The notes: a model not told the origin generated them from the letters alone. A stretch of DNA of 43,567 nucleotides from Gryganskiella cystojenkinii (GCA_015852425.1 JAAAIG010000174.1:10360-53926); one strand, 5' to 3'. Shown: positions 11,506 through 21,716, counted from the first letter of the stretch. Numbers and translations are program-made.

Positions 11506-12879
11506 TTAGAACTTGGCAAAGTTCTTGGCACCCTTGACGACCTTCTTCTGGACCTTGAGGACGTTGAAGCGGACAGTCTTGGAAAGGGGACGGCACTGAC
11601 CAACAGTGACGGAGTCACCCTGCTGGACACCGATGAAGGCAGGAGACATGTGAGCGGCCAAGTTCTATAGGTGGAGAGACATGTGCATAGAATGTTAGTC
11701 ACGATGAAGACAACTGACCGTTGTGCTGGGTGGATTGTAGGCGGAGAAGTCTGTTCAAGACTTTGGCCATGTCCAATCGCTTTGAGATTCAACAGTTATG
11801 TGTGGTCGTGGGTTCCTCTTATTGCCAACGCAAAAAAGCCTGAAATATCAATGTGATATGTCATTTCAGATATTGCTTGTTATGTACATGTGCGCGATTG
11901 ACTCTGTTGGTTGGTGATGGTGAGACGTAAAGGTGTTTGATGGCAGTGTGCTATGGTGTTTCCTGTAGCCATGTATTTTTTTGAGGTTGCTCCTGTTCAT
12001 TTTTCTTTTCCTGTTCCTGGCATAGTTTTTCGTCAGTGGTAGCAGTTGGTGTTGCCAATTGATGCTGTCGTTGTATCCAGAGAAGCGAGAATCGTGTGCC
12101 AACTTTTGTCCTTGTTCATGGAAATAAGCAACTCGGGACTCGGTAAGCATACCTTGTGGCGCTTCTCGTAACGGTTGTACTTGGAGATGAAGTGGAGGTA
12201 CTCGCGACGGATGATGATGGTGCGCTTCATCTTGGTCGAGATGATCTCACCGGTCAAGATGCGACCACGGATGGAGACATCACCGGTGAAGGGGCACTTC
12301 TTGTCGATGTAGTGACCCTCAATAGCCTCCTTGGGGGTCTTGAAGCCCAAACCGACATCCTTGTACCAGCGGTTGTTCTTGACCGACTTCTTGCCGGCAA
12401 CCTTGGCGTTTTGGAAAATACCCTGCTGCTTCTGGAAAGCCTTTTCGATCTGTTGATTGTGATTTGGGAATTAAAATAAATAAAAAAAAGGACGCAGTTC
12501 CAGGGTCAGCGCTTTGGCAAGGTAGGATCAAAATGTCGATGATGGATCCATGTCGAATTTGGAATCAGATCGTTCCCTCCCGATGATGGGTCATGCTAGT
12601 CCGATTATTCTTGATTCATGTGCCGAGTTGAATCCATTGAAATTGACGACAATTTGATCATGGTTTGATCATGATCAATGTAATCCCAATGAATCTGGTT
12701 GATCCTGATATAAAAAACAGTTGATATTTTCCTTCTTAAGACATTATGGTTGTTGTTGTTGTTGACCGAGCGTTATTTCCCTTGCTGGGCTATCCTCCTC
12801 CCCCTCCGAGGGTGTGGCTTCCTTGTTTGTGATTCTCGAGAATCTTTTTGGTTGAATCCCAACGCACCTGCTCAGACAT
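11506..12879 (-). CDS. RPS11: Ribosomal protein uS17 (40S S11)
   Basis: Three exons on the minus strand, 12868-12879 (only MSEQ), 12153-12449 and 11506-11664, give 155 aa, the normal length for eukaryotic uS17. Recognisable segments are [51 protein letters not shown] and [18 protein letters not shown], ending GAKNFAKF. It is a primary-binding protein of the small subunit and contacts 18S rRNA. The 12-base first exon followed by a 418-base intron is typical of fungal ribosomal protein genes, where the long first intron often aids expression. The second intron is 488 bases. Donors and acceptors are GT-AG. It diverges from RAD7 and converges on the zinc/Myb gene. Confidence 0.97.
12664..12678. 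repeat. 14-bp perfect palindrome in uS17 intron 1
   Basis: The sequence TTGATCATGATCAA reads the same on both strands. It is preceded within 15 bases by a related TTTGATCATGG, so the TTGATCATG core is repeated. It lies inside the first intron of the ribosomal protein gene. It could be a dimeric protein site or chance in AT-rich DNA. Confidence 0.5.
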
Positions 12880-13253
12880 GATGGGAAGTTGGCAAAAAAG
12901 GATGTTCAAAAATCCGTTTCGGCTGATTTTTGTTTGTTGGAAATTCGGATTGGTCACATGACTTTGGGTCCCCTTTTGCACAAAGATTTTTTTTAATTTT
13001 CAGCCACCTTTCCTTCAATTGCACCCCTTAATCGCCATTCTCTCCCTTCTTGACACATTTCGCCACCAACCTTCAATAGTCAAACCAAAAAGAGACTCCT
13101 GCTGGAGACCCTGTTCTAGCGGTCTGTGAGTGAACTCTCTTTTCGCCTCTTTTTTGATTGACCTGATTGGCCATCCTTTCTTTTTCCTTTCATTGCCTTT
13201 CAATCCCCTCTCCTCATCCATCCTTCTCCCCCATTCGAGGCACAGTTCCAACA
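12880..13253. promoter_or_regulatory. Divergent promoter of uS17 and RAD7
   Basis: 374 bases separate the two ATGs, which point in opposite directions. The uS17 side contains Ts and a TTTTTTTTAATTTT run near 12985-13000. The RAD7 side is pyrimidine-rich (about 13140-13235), like other leaders in this window. No clear TATA box was found, which suits ribosomal protein promoters. Confidence 0.6.
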
Positions 13254-15394
13254 ATGTCCCGAAGAAACAGAGCCAATGGAAATACCTTTGTCAACAATGT
13301 CCGTGGTCCGACCAGTGCTCTCACCAGTTTCTTGAACGAACGAGGCATTCGTCGAGCCAACCCCGCCCCTGCTCCTGCTCCTGTCGAAACACCTCCTACT
13401 CCTCCCACCACCGAGGACCAGGATATCGATATCACGGAAGCAGCTGCCGCTGCCTCATCCTCGTCCTCTGCACCCACATCAAGAACCGCTCGACTGACTC
13501 GAGGCCGGACCACCACCGCAGTCGCTGTCTCGGCCAGTACTTCTCGCTCAGAGTCAATCGACGTTGACGGTGTCTCTGACGAAGACGACGACGACGACGA
13601 CGATGATGACGATGAACAAGAAGTCGACACCGTCAACATGGTCCAGATCGCTCTTTCCACCCGTCCTGTCCGAGCATCTCGCTCCAGAGCTGCCGTGAAC
13701 ACTGCTGCAGCTGCTGCCTCCTCCAGTGCGGCTGGTTCGTCATCCAACGGTAAAGCTGCTGCCGCATCCAAAGCCAAGGCTGCCGCCGCTGCATCCAAGA
13801 AAAGACCCCGCAAGAAAGGTGAAGACTCATCGGACGACGACAATGAAATCCAACATGAGAACGCTGGTTACCCATCTCGATCCGGTTTCAGTCACAAGGG
13901 ACGGATGCCTCGATCGACCAACAAGATCGAGTTTTGTTCTCGTTGTCGAGCCCGTTTCACGGTCAAGGCTGGGACCACGCCTGCAATCGATGAAGACGAT
14001 GGTGGACTCTTGTGTCCGACCTGTGCTGGAGAATCCGGTCCTGTGAGTGCGAGTCAACCCAAGCCAAAACCTGTCAAGAAAGCTAGAAGAAAAGCGCAAA
14101 AGGCGGAAATCGAGTGCCAGGTGCCATCTCTTCAAGATCTGTGCATTACAGTACGTTCATTTTTTTTATAATCGTTCTTGATTGATTTTGATTTGGATGC
14201 TGTCAGTATAGTCGAAAAAATAGTGAATAGTCGGACTAAATTCTTTTTGCCCTTTTTTTCCTATAGAAAATCGCGACCTGCATCGAGGATGTCGAGGGGT
14301 TTGGAGACATTAGTGCCATCAGCATGGACAAGATCTGCAAAATCATCTGTCGCAACCGTTCCCTCAACACAGAAACGCTCCAGCTCTTCCTCGATGCCAG
14401 ACTCACGGAACTCGTCCTTTACGACTGTACAGAGATCTCAGCCGAGGGTCTCCAGAACATTGCCCAGTTCAGTCCCGAACTTCGATCACTCGAGCTCAAA
14501 TTCTGTGGTCGAATCACCAACGATGTCCTCGACTATTATTCAACCCATCTCACAGAACTGACCTCGCTCTCGCTCCTGGGACCGATCCTGATCTTGGAGC
14601 CGTCGTACGTCAAGTTTTTCGAATCCGTTGGAGAGAGACTTGAACGGTTCGAGTTGAAGAGTTCCTCAAGATTCTCTCTAAAGGCCTTAGAGACACTCTG
14701 TGAACGATGCCCTAATCTGACCCACTTGCGATTATCAGATTGTAATCTGATGGACGACACTTGGCTCACGCCCATGGCCAATTTGACTCAGCTGTTGTCG
14801 CTTCGGATCCGTAACCCTGAGCCGGACAAGATTTCGACCGAGGCCGTGGTCAAGTTGATTCAGGCTGTCGGGTCTGGTTTGGAAGAGCTGGAATTGAAGG
14901 GTATCTCGACCCTGGAGGATGCGGTCCTTATTGATGCGATCCGTCCCTGTTGTGTCCGGTTGGAACGATTGAACCTGATGGGATGCGAGGACTTCACGAC
15001 CGAAGGTATTGAGACTTTGTTCAAGGACTGGAACCTGAACCGGGGGTTGACCTATGTGAACCTGGAGAACTGTGTGATGTTGAAGGATGAAGCCCTGACC
15101 GCAATCACGGGACACTCTGCCGGAACGTTGGAGCGCTTGAGTATCAAAGGTCTGGACGAGCTGACAAAGGATGCGCTGTTGACACTGAAGGACTGTGAAG
15201 GCCTCACTCTCCTGGATGCCAGTTGGTGTCGAGCGATGGATGATGAGGTGATGGAGGTCCTGGTCAAGGCTGCACCAAAGTTGAGCAAGGTCACAGTTTG
15301 GGGCGATCATCGTCTCACAGAGTGTTGCCCGACGCGGGAAGGGTTGAAGATTGTGGGTCGTGAGGGCGATTATATCGATTTGCGTTTCATGTAA
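13254..15394 (+). CDS. RAD7: Rad7 nucleotide-excision-repair protein (leucine-rich repeat, zinc-binding N-terminus)
   Basis: Two exons, 13254-14150 and 14267-15394, give 674 aa. The N-terminus carries the Rad7 signature VRGPTSALTSFLNERGI. Ala/Ser-rich linkers and an Asp tract (about residues 108-120) follow. A CX2C-X22-CX2C element (C228, C231, C254, C257) is the Rad7 zinc module. From about residue 290 a run of leucine-rich repeats extends to the end, with units such as LRSLELKFCGRITNDVL. In yeast, Rad7 works with the Rad16 ATPase and a cullin/elongin-type E3 ligase in global-genome repair of UV damage, recognising lesions in non-transcribed chromatin. The protein is about 100 residues longer than the yeast one, mainly in the low-complexity linker. 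ATG 13254 is the first in-frame start. The assignment is secure. Confidence 0.93.
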
Positions 15395-15977
15395 TATGCC
15401 ACGGAGTCGAGGCAACAAAGTATTTGAATAGTTTACTTCATGCAGCGAAACACCGTTGCGAAATAGCGCAAAAAAATCAACGAATTTATTGCAGTTTTGG
15501 TCAACCCACGGATTGTGAGTAAAAAAATTAGCCTATCAATTGCATGGCGAAATGGTGTCTTGGAGGATATCAGAAAGGTGCTTGAGAATGAGTTCTAGTA
15601 CCAAGGGCTGTTTTGTCTTCTTCATTTCGCCGCTGTTTTTCAGCGTTTGGCATTTGTTGTGCTCCAAGTCGATGTCCAGAACATCCTCCAAGTCGCCGAC
15701 GCAGGCTTCAGTGTCCGAGCCGACACACCTACTATCGTTGCTGGTTCTACTATTTTGATATTGTCGCCACTGTCACTACCGCTGTTTCCACTTGCTCTTC
15801 TTTTGATGACGCCGTTGGTAACTATCATATGGTCGCCATTACTTTCAGATGATGGTGGCGCACCAATAGGTTGCTGACCTTGTGGATGAGGCAAATGGTG
15901 ATATCCGAGTGGCCATGGTGTATAAAGATCCGTCACCAGAGGACCAAATGTTGATGACCAACCGATTGTTTTCAGTG

Positions 15978-16003
15978 TTCGCATACCGGGTTCGCATACC
16001 GGG
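15978..16003. repeat. 13-bp tandem duplication
   Basis: Two identical copies of TTCGCATACCGGG, at 15978-15990 and 15991-16003. Thirteen is not a multiple of three. The reading frame of the broken minus-strand gene changes exactly here: KDVPGMRT on one side and RTLKTIGWSSTF on the other. Confidence 0.9.
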
Positions 16004-16127
16004 TACGTCCTTCCTCTTTTTAAGGTTGTCGCTCACAGGATAGTCGGCTGTCGATCGAGTTGAAAGAATCGATCGTGAGGAAGAAGCATTCTTGGTTTAC
16101 TGTGGTCAGTTAGGTCCCATACGGCGC

Positions 16128-16137
16128 NNNNNNNNNN
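16128..16137. other. Assembly gap (10 N)
   Basis: A run of ten undetermined bases. The round number suggests a placeholder for a gap of unknown size. It lies within the broken gene, so the missing sequence could hold part of its coding region. Confidence 0.98.
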
Positions 16138-16835
16138 ATGAAGCCGACGACAAGAGGCACGAGAAAGGACCGAAATGCGCGAGCTCGGTGAGGACCCCAC
16201 CAGAGGACTAAGGCGAGGGATTCCAGGGACAACCAGGATTTGTCGAGGCTGCAACTGCTGGTGATGAACTTGCAGGCCTACGGCTACGCAGTACGACAGC
16301 AGCAGCACCAGCGGTTGTAGCTTTAATTTTAGAGAGCCTCCAGCCTGGTTTGCGCGTTTTGTCGATGTCAATTTTTGGATGGTTGTTGCCGTGGATATGG
16401 ACGACGGCTGTGGTCGTTTTGGAGGCGATGGCAAACGCACATTTCTTTTCATCGTAGATAAGTTCTGTCGCAGGGACCGCCTCCGCTGTTCTTTCCCCCG
16501 AGTCCAAGATCACATCCAACACTCCAAAGGGCAGACCTTGATCATGAGGACTCTCACTGTCGAGGTACACGCTCTCCATGCGACTCGTCTCTCGACCGTC
16601 GGTGCCGAAACTAGAGGCATGCAATGAGGCCGGCGAGAAATGTTTTGTGCGGTGTCGTTCCAAATCGATGAGAATGAGGTTGTAGCCATTGGTGAGTTCG
16701 TTGTTCCCCAGGATGAGTTCGACGGCGGTATTAGTGGTAATTTCCAAAATTGAGGTGATGCATCATTGTGCCCAGATCCAAATCCATGTCCAAGTTGGAT
16801 ATTCTTGTTCGAGAAAAGGGCCGAGGCGAGCATCA

Positions 16836-16869
16836 CATTTTTCTCTGTGCTGCATTTTTCTCTGTGCTG
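16836..16869. repeat. 17-bp tandem duplication
   Basis: Two identical copies of CATTTTTCTCTGTGCTG, at 16836-16852 and 16853-16869. This is a second short duplication not divisible by three within the broken gene, beside another frame change. Confidence 0.9.
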
Positions 16870-17664
16870 CTCGCCTGGTTGCCAGATCTTGGCCATTGAC
16901 AAGCCATGGTGTCCATAGAGCCTTCGAACAATCCATGCTTCCATCTCCAGTGAGATAATAGATACCCTCTGACGGCAAACGTGAATGCTCGCATTCTGAT
17001 TCTGTTGACCTTTGCGACAGCAGCTCGTCATGATCTTCTTCGATATTTTGGTCATTATTGATTTCGCCCTGAAACTCTGTGACATCAAATACTTCCTGAA
17101 TCCCACTCTCCCACGCCCTCCACACGTACTTGTGTGTTGCCATTTTCTTTCCTGACTGGAAATTCCCTCTCTTTCCTGGAACTCAGCAGCATCACATGCT
17201 TCTTGAACCCCATCCATCTGTGTGCTGTCAACCGAGTTTCCCTGCTGGTGATCATGGTTTTCCTTCCCACAAGCCCGTTTCTTCATCTCTCGCCGGGTTG
17301 TCCTGTTGTCATCTGAGTTACAAGGAATATGTGGTCAGCTGCACATTCACCTTCTGTGTGACTAAATCAAGATCCATCTAATACTCACCCTTGTCCAAGT
17401 TGTCGATGGCGCCCAGGATATTGCGCTCGGCCGAACGTAGCGAATGCTTCCGAATATTCATGCGGGCAACGTCCTCAACGTCACTTATGTCTCGGCTTCT
17501 TCTAGGTCTCGCCAAAAGCTTCCTAGGCCATTGTCAGGAAAATCCCTGTTACTTTTCAATCGACTGCCTTGATCTCTTTCAATAAATGCCAAAATCGGAG
17601 ACATTGCGACACCAGCTTCGTGAAACAATGCTGGATATGTGACTCCACCAGCCCACTAACACAC

Positions 17665-17702
17665 GGTCGCGGCCCTCTCGCCATTACGGGGGATCCGCGA
17701 CC
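17665..17702. repeat. GC-rich inverted repeat (hairpin)
   Basis: GGTCGCGG at 17665-17672 is the exact reverse complement of CCGCGACC at 17695-17702. The inner CCC (17673-17675) can pair with the G-run at 17688-17692 if AT is bulged out. It could fold as a stem-loop in DNA or RNA. No tRNA arms were found around it. Confidence 0.55.
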
Positions 17703-17768
17703 ATACATGAGACAAAATGAATTCATCTCTGTAGTGATAGCCGCCTTCCCGGTGCAGGAGTACATATA

Positions 17769-17784
17769 CCCTCCCGAAGGAGGG
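17769..17784. repeat. Short perfect hairpin with CGAA loop
   Basis: CCCTCC, then CGAA, then GGAGGG gives a six-pair stem closed by a four-base loop. It lies 67 bases after the GC-rich hairpin at 17665. I saw no U-run after it, so a terminator role has no support. Confidence 0.5.
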
Positions 17785-18327
17785 GACCACTTGCCCGAGC
17801 TGATAGAGCACTCCAGAGCAAATAGAAAAACACTCCAGAATGTAAAACAAACGAAAACATCATACAATTCATTTACCTATTATACAATCGTATATGTTGG
17901 TTCCAGTCAGAGGCGTTCGGGCAAAAGAGGACAGAGAAGCGAAAGAAAGACAAAGGTGCGCCTGCGCGCGGATGGATGTAGTCAAAGTAGGAGTGATGAA
18001 CAGGCGAGAAGAGCGTGGAAGATGGCGCAAGGATGCAAAGGTAAGCCGTTGATGAAAAGGTGCAAGAGCAATTTATTGAGGGAAGGTGTGTTAATGACAA
18101 TTATTTCCTTTTAGGATTGGAAATACAGAGATTGATCAAGTCTTTGGTCTCTCGGTAAATGAGTCTCCACATTCGGTTTCTCCATCCTTCTTTCTTGTTT
18201 GAAGCGCGAGGCTTTCCACCATGCCTCCTTGCCATTGCAAAGATCAATGGTAAGGTGTGTCTGATCGGCGTTAGCGTTGGAAGCAGCATTCCTATGGAAT
18301 CTCCTTTTGCAGGTTCTGTAGAAAGCA

Positions 18328-18600
18328 TTCAACACTGTGCAGAGTTTTCGTCATTGCTAGAAGCTCTGTACAGCATTCTGTCGGCGGTTCCTGGCATCTC
18401 AACGTTCATTAGCAGTGTCTGTTGGGTCGTGTTTAAGTCACTCTGCCTGTACATTTGTCGCTCAAAGACAAATGTGATGTGTTCTTTGACGTTCAGTGCT
18501 TGCGTTTCTTGCGAATTTCAGCACTGTGCAGAACCTTCGTTATTGCGAGAAGTTCTGTCCAGCATGACTGTCATTGGTACCTGGTATTCTGACGTTGTCA
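18328..18600 (-). repeat. Two diverged tandem copies, ~189-bp period, with relic coding on the minus strand
   Basis: Segments starting near 18328 and 18517 share CACTGTGCAGA and AGAAG-TCTGT-CAGCAT. They also share CCTGG-AT-C-ACGTT, offset by 189 bases (63 codons). On the minus strand the lower copy reads NVEMPGTADRMLYRASSNDE and then SAQC-stop. The upper copy reads NVRIPGT and, after one extra base, MLDRTSRNNEGSAQC-stop. Matching residues in both copies suggest a once-coding repeat that has decayed. I do not recognise the protein. Confidence 0.5.
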
Positions 18601-18718
18601 AGCAAGACTCTGTCGGATATTGAGACTTTCCGCAAGATGTATCTGAAGTGAATGTGTGTTATTATGAACGTCTAACGTCAGTCGATATCTTGTGTTTTGA
18701 ATGTATAGATACACCACC

Positions 18719-19127
18719 ATGTTGACGCGTAGAACATGGCGTCAAGAACTGAGAGGTCTCTACGCGGAGCCATACCTGAATTCATGCGTCCGTCCAGAGG
18801 AATTCGAGTATATTTCTTTTTTGACGTGGACGAAAAATGAGAACTTGGGCAAGGCCAAAGCAAGAGCGGAGTGGAGAAATGCAATAGCACAGATGCAACG
18901 GAGCAACCTTCAGATTCTGAAGGAGACGGCGACAAGATTGAACAAAGCATGGATCAAGAATCTTCATAAGGACCTTGAGAATGAGCATTTCTCCTACCGG
19001 ATCACGAAACGAAAGCTGGAAAACAATCGTCACACTCTTCATCAAGCGGTGGATAGTGTTCTCACAAAACGGAGCCGACTCGAGTATAAGCAGGAGGAGG
19101 AAATCCTGGACTCAGCGCTGTCATCAG
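18719..19127 (+). pseudogene. Orphan exon of a gene fragment, charged helical protein
   Basis: An open segment from ATG 18719 ends at a clean donor (TCATCAG then GTAAGT at 19128), but I find no in-frame downstream exon. An acceptor-like TATAG precedes it at 18704-18708, so the true 5' part may also be missing. The protein (about 136 residues) is rich in Arg, Lys, Glu and Leu: ARAEWRNAIAQMQ, LNKAWIKNLHKDLENEHF, and near the end YKQEEEILDSALSSG. It looks like a long helix or coiled coil. It could be a truncated copy of a larger family or the first exon of a gene whose remainder I cannot see. Confidence 0.4.
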
Positions 19128-19210
19128 GTAAGTGAACAAACGGTTGATTTTATTGTTTTGCATTCTCTAATAATTTGAATTTATTGATACAATTCACAAA
19201 ACGGGTCATT

Positions 19211-19231
19211 GTGGTGGTGGTGGTGGTGGTG
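19211..19231. repeat. (GGT)7 microsatellite
   Basis: Seven perfect GTG/GGT triplets in non-coding DNA downstream of the orphan exon. Confidence 0.9.
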
Positions 19232-20130
19232 AATGAGTTGTCTTGTTCGAGAAGATCGATAGTCACGTTAAATTTGCGCGGATAGAACGGGAAAGCGCGC
19301 TCTGTGCTCCCGCTGATTTCTTGCATTATGTGGCAATTGGGTCTCGACTGGACCATTTTTCCAGATGCGTGACACAACATGGGCCACGTTGTTTGATTTA
19401 AAGGAATGGCACACGGCGTTGCAACCCCATTTTCTCTCGCACTTGCCTATTTCACTCCTTTCCACTCTCTTTTTCTGTTGTCTACGGAAGAAGTCCCGCC
19501 TGCTCCATTTCGGTGATCAATCCTGGCAAGAACAAAAAACGCCGTATTTCAGGGTCACTGTCTCATTTTATTTTTTTGTTTTTTTGTTAAAAATGGTCCT
19601 GACAGACTGGATCCACCGGAGACAACAGGTTTGGCTCTTGCCATGTTTGTGATTGTTTTTGCGTGTCTATTCCGTTTAAGCTTCTGCAATATTTATTGCC
19701 ACACACTGCGGAAGGCGTGGGTAGTTGCTCCGTATTATTTTACACGATGGAGAAAGTTCACGGATTCGGAAAAAAGATAGCACTTGGGTCATAGCTACTT
19801 GTATTTGCCTGTACTGTGCCCTCTGTTGGGACATTGTTTGACAGAATCTAACTTGGTAAACGATCGATTACTTCATTTTATGTTGGGTTCGTCACCTATC
19901 TCTGCCTCGCTGCCAAGCAGCCAAGATAAATTGATCGAGGGTCCTTGTCCATCAATTTCTTGCCACCAAAAAAAGTAACAAAACAAATCAACACCGTTTG
20001 TTTCCTTCTTGCTAACTTTTTTTTCTCCGACCTCCTCTTGTTGTCGCTGCCAAGGACGCCGCGTTCGATTTTATGAATCTGTTGACACGGTCCATGTTTC
20101 TTTGTCTACTCTGTGCTCCGCATAAAATCG

Positions 20131-20140
20131 TTATATATAA
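20131..20140 (+). promoter_or_regulatory. TATA-like element of the Rossmann-fold gene
   Basis: TTATATATAA lies about 155 bases upstream of the ATG at 20292 and is followed by AAAG. A CT-rich 5' leader lies between it and the start. Position and sequence fit a TATA box; the transcript start was not determined. Confidence 0.45.
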
Positions 20141-20291
20141 AAGAATGAAGAATATCCGCTTTTTTTGCTCTTCATCAAACTTAGTAACAACAACCCTGAA
20201 AACACTCCACCTACTCTACCCACATTCTCTCACCCACTTTCTCCCACCCACTTTCTCCCACTTAATCCCCCCTTTCCATCGCATCAAACAA

Positions 20292-21083
20292 ATGACCATC
20301 TCTTCAGGATTCATTGCCTTCTTTGGCGCCACGGGTGGTTGCGCCAACGCAGCCTTGGTCCACACCTTGAACGCCGGTCTTCACGCCACGGCTCTTGCAC
20401 GAACCCCCTCCAAACTTACAGAGATGCTCATTGCCCAAGGAATCAAGCAGGCCACGCTCGACACTCATCTAACCATCGTTCAAGGTGACGTGACCAACGT
20501 CCCGGATGTCAAGTCTGCGCTTCTCTCCAAGGACCACACGCTGGCCACTCAGATCATATTTGGTATCGGTGGTGCTGCCACGATGAAGATGAGTCTCAAG
20601 CAACCTATCCTCATGGACAATCCCGAGATCTGCACCGTCGCGGCCAAGACCATTGTAGAGGCCCTACATGAGATCTATACAGAACATCCTTCGACCGCCA
20701 ACAGCAAGCCCACAATCTTGGTCATCTCCACGACAGGTCTCTCGGATGTGAAACAGGATGTTCCTTTTGGACTCCGAACCCTTTACCATGTTGTCCTCGC
20801 GGTCCCACACAAGGACAAGAAGTTGATGGAGAATCTTGTGGTTGAGGAAGCTGTTGGCCAAAAGACGTTCCGCGCCTCGATTGTCGTCCGTGCCAGTCTG
20901 ATGACCGGCGACCAGGATGTCAAGAGTGGTAAAGGTTACAAGAAACTCAAGGTCGGCACGGAAGAGAAACCTGCGTTGGGTTACTCGATCCGACGTGCGG
21001 ACGTTGGAGAGTGGATCTTTGCAGAGACCATCAGGACCGGTGGTGAGAGCTATTATAATCAAAAGGTGACCCTCACCAACTAA
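20292..21083 (+). CDS. NAD(P)-binding Rossmann-fold protein, atypical SDR / NmrA-like
   Basis: A single exon of 263 aa. The N-terminus has the nucleotide-binding turn FFGATGGCANAAL (GATGG at residues 12-16), followed by LNAGLHATALARTPSKL, where the Arg probably contacts the NADP 2'-phosphate. VQGDVTNVPDVKSALL fits the next strand and helix (Asp near the adenine), and ILVISTTGLSD is the strand that in classical SDRs carries the catalytic Ser. No clear YxxxK catalytic pair follows, which places it among atypical SDRs such as NmrA-like or NAD(P)H-binding proteins. These act as redox sensors or reductases in the cytosol. The substrate cannot be named. C-terminal SIRRADVGEWIFAETI is typical of the group. 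No signal peptide or membrane segment. Confidence 0.85.
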   Translation: MTISSGFIAFFGATGGCANAALVHTLNAGLHATALARTPSKLTEMLIAQGIKQATLDTHLTIVQGDVTNVPDVKSALLSKDHTLATQIIFGIGGAATMKMSLKQPILMDNPEICTVAAKTIVEALHEIYTEHPSTANSKPTILVISTTGLSDVKQDVPFGLRTLYHVVLAVPHKDKKLMENLVVEEAVGQKTFRASIVVRASLMTGDQDVKSGKGYKKLKVGTEEKPALGYSIRRADVGEWIFAETIRTGGESYYNQKVTLTN

Positions 21084-21716
21084 ACCACTTTGAGAAAGAA
21101 AGAAAAGAAATAAATGCTAAGAAAGAAAACCAACTAAGAAAGACTTGGTTAATCCGTTGGGCTGCGGGGGGGGGGTCTTACACAAATGTCCAGCAGCCCT
21201 CGTCCACCAGTTCAGCGACAAGGAGCGATCCATTTATACAGTAGTATGTAAGCAGAGGGTAAGTCGCGAACGGCAACACCCTGTTTTTTTTCCCGCAACC
21301 TCCTCAGGAGAAGGCCGAAGGTCCAGAGCACTTGTCTGTGGTTTCCCAGGGAAACAGACAATCAACACAGAACGCACCATATCCCCGACAGCGTATTTGT
21401 GCGTGAGTGTTTTGTTTTTAGGTTTTTTGAGTTTTCCACTTTTTCTGCCAAAAGAGAGGGCGATGAGAGCATTGAGGTCCAAAAGAAAAGACAGAGACAG
21501 AGAGGATGGGATGTTCTCCGCTGGGCTGCAAACCAACGTTATCAACGGCTCCTCTCTCCTCTTTTCCTTCTCTTCCTTCTCTTCTCCTCCCCCTTTGCTT
21601 TCTTGCCTTCTCTCTCTACCCCTTATCATTCATTCTTCTCGTTCACCTCACCACATTCTCTTCTGAATCGCATTCTCGCATCGTCTGACCACTTCACGGC
21701 CCCTCCCCTCTAAACC
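21084..21716. other. Intergenic region upstream of the anoctamin gene
   Basis: Holds the 3' end of the Rossmann-protein gene (AAATAAATGC near 21109), a G9 run near 21168-21176, and a strongly pyrimidine-rich tract at about 21550-21665 before the anoctamin start. The open frame across 21145-21666 is low-complexity at its end and has no recognisable domain, so I do not call it. Confidence 0.5.

Larger units (their letters stand above)
15536..17461 (-). pseudogene. Frame-broken gene of unknown function spanning an assembly gap
   Basis: Reading the minus strand, coding-like segments line up in order but in shifting frames. The first runs from ATG 17461 through a good GT-AG intron (17313-17388) into DDNRTTRREMKKRACGKEN. 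A small internal repeat follows: VQEACDAAEFQE near 17205 and, in another frame, IQEVFDVTEFQG near 17095. Later come AVELILGNNELTNGYNLIL, then VWDLTDHSKPRMLLPHDRFF after the gap. Next is GWSSTFGPLVTDLYTPWPLG, and finally LEDVLDIDLEHNKCQTLKN ending at a TGA at 15536-15538. At least three frame changes have no usable splice sites. I recognise no domain. It is either a decaying gene or a gene damaged by poor sequence next to the N run; the sequence alone cannot decide. Confidence 0.5.
19136..20291. other. Non-coding stretch with a GGT microsatellite and SDR promoter
   Basis: No supportable gene. It holds a (GGT)n tract at 19211-19231, several T-tracts, and from about 20205 a CT-rich leader in which CCCACTTTCTCCCA is tandemly repeated just before the start of the next gene. 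Confidence 0.5.

Noticed and set aside
11665..12867. Possible snoRNA inside the uS17 introns
   Set aside because: On the transcribed strand I found no box C (RTGATGA) paired with a box D (CTGA), and no H/ACA layout.
14735..15418. 227-aa open frame on the minus strand
   Set aside because: Antisense to the Rad7 leucine-rich repeats, with no recognisable domain.
17569..18114. 181-aa open frame on the plus strand
   Set aside because: Mixed composition, no motif, and it contains the GC-rich hairpins; nothing favours it over the opposite strand.
18159..18623. 154-aa plus-strand frame with many Cys and Ser
   Set aside because: The tandem repeat inside it makes better protein sense on the minus strand.
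21145..21666. 173-aa open frame on the plus strand
   Set aside because: Homopolymeric and Ser/Phe/Pro-rich at its end, no domain, and it occupies the anoctamin promoter.
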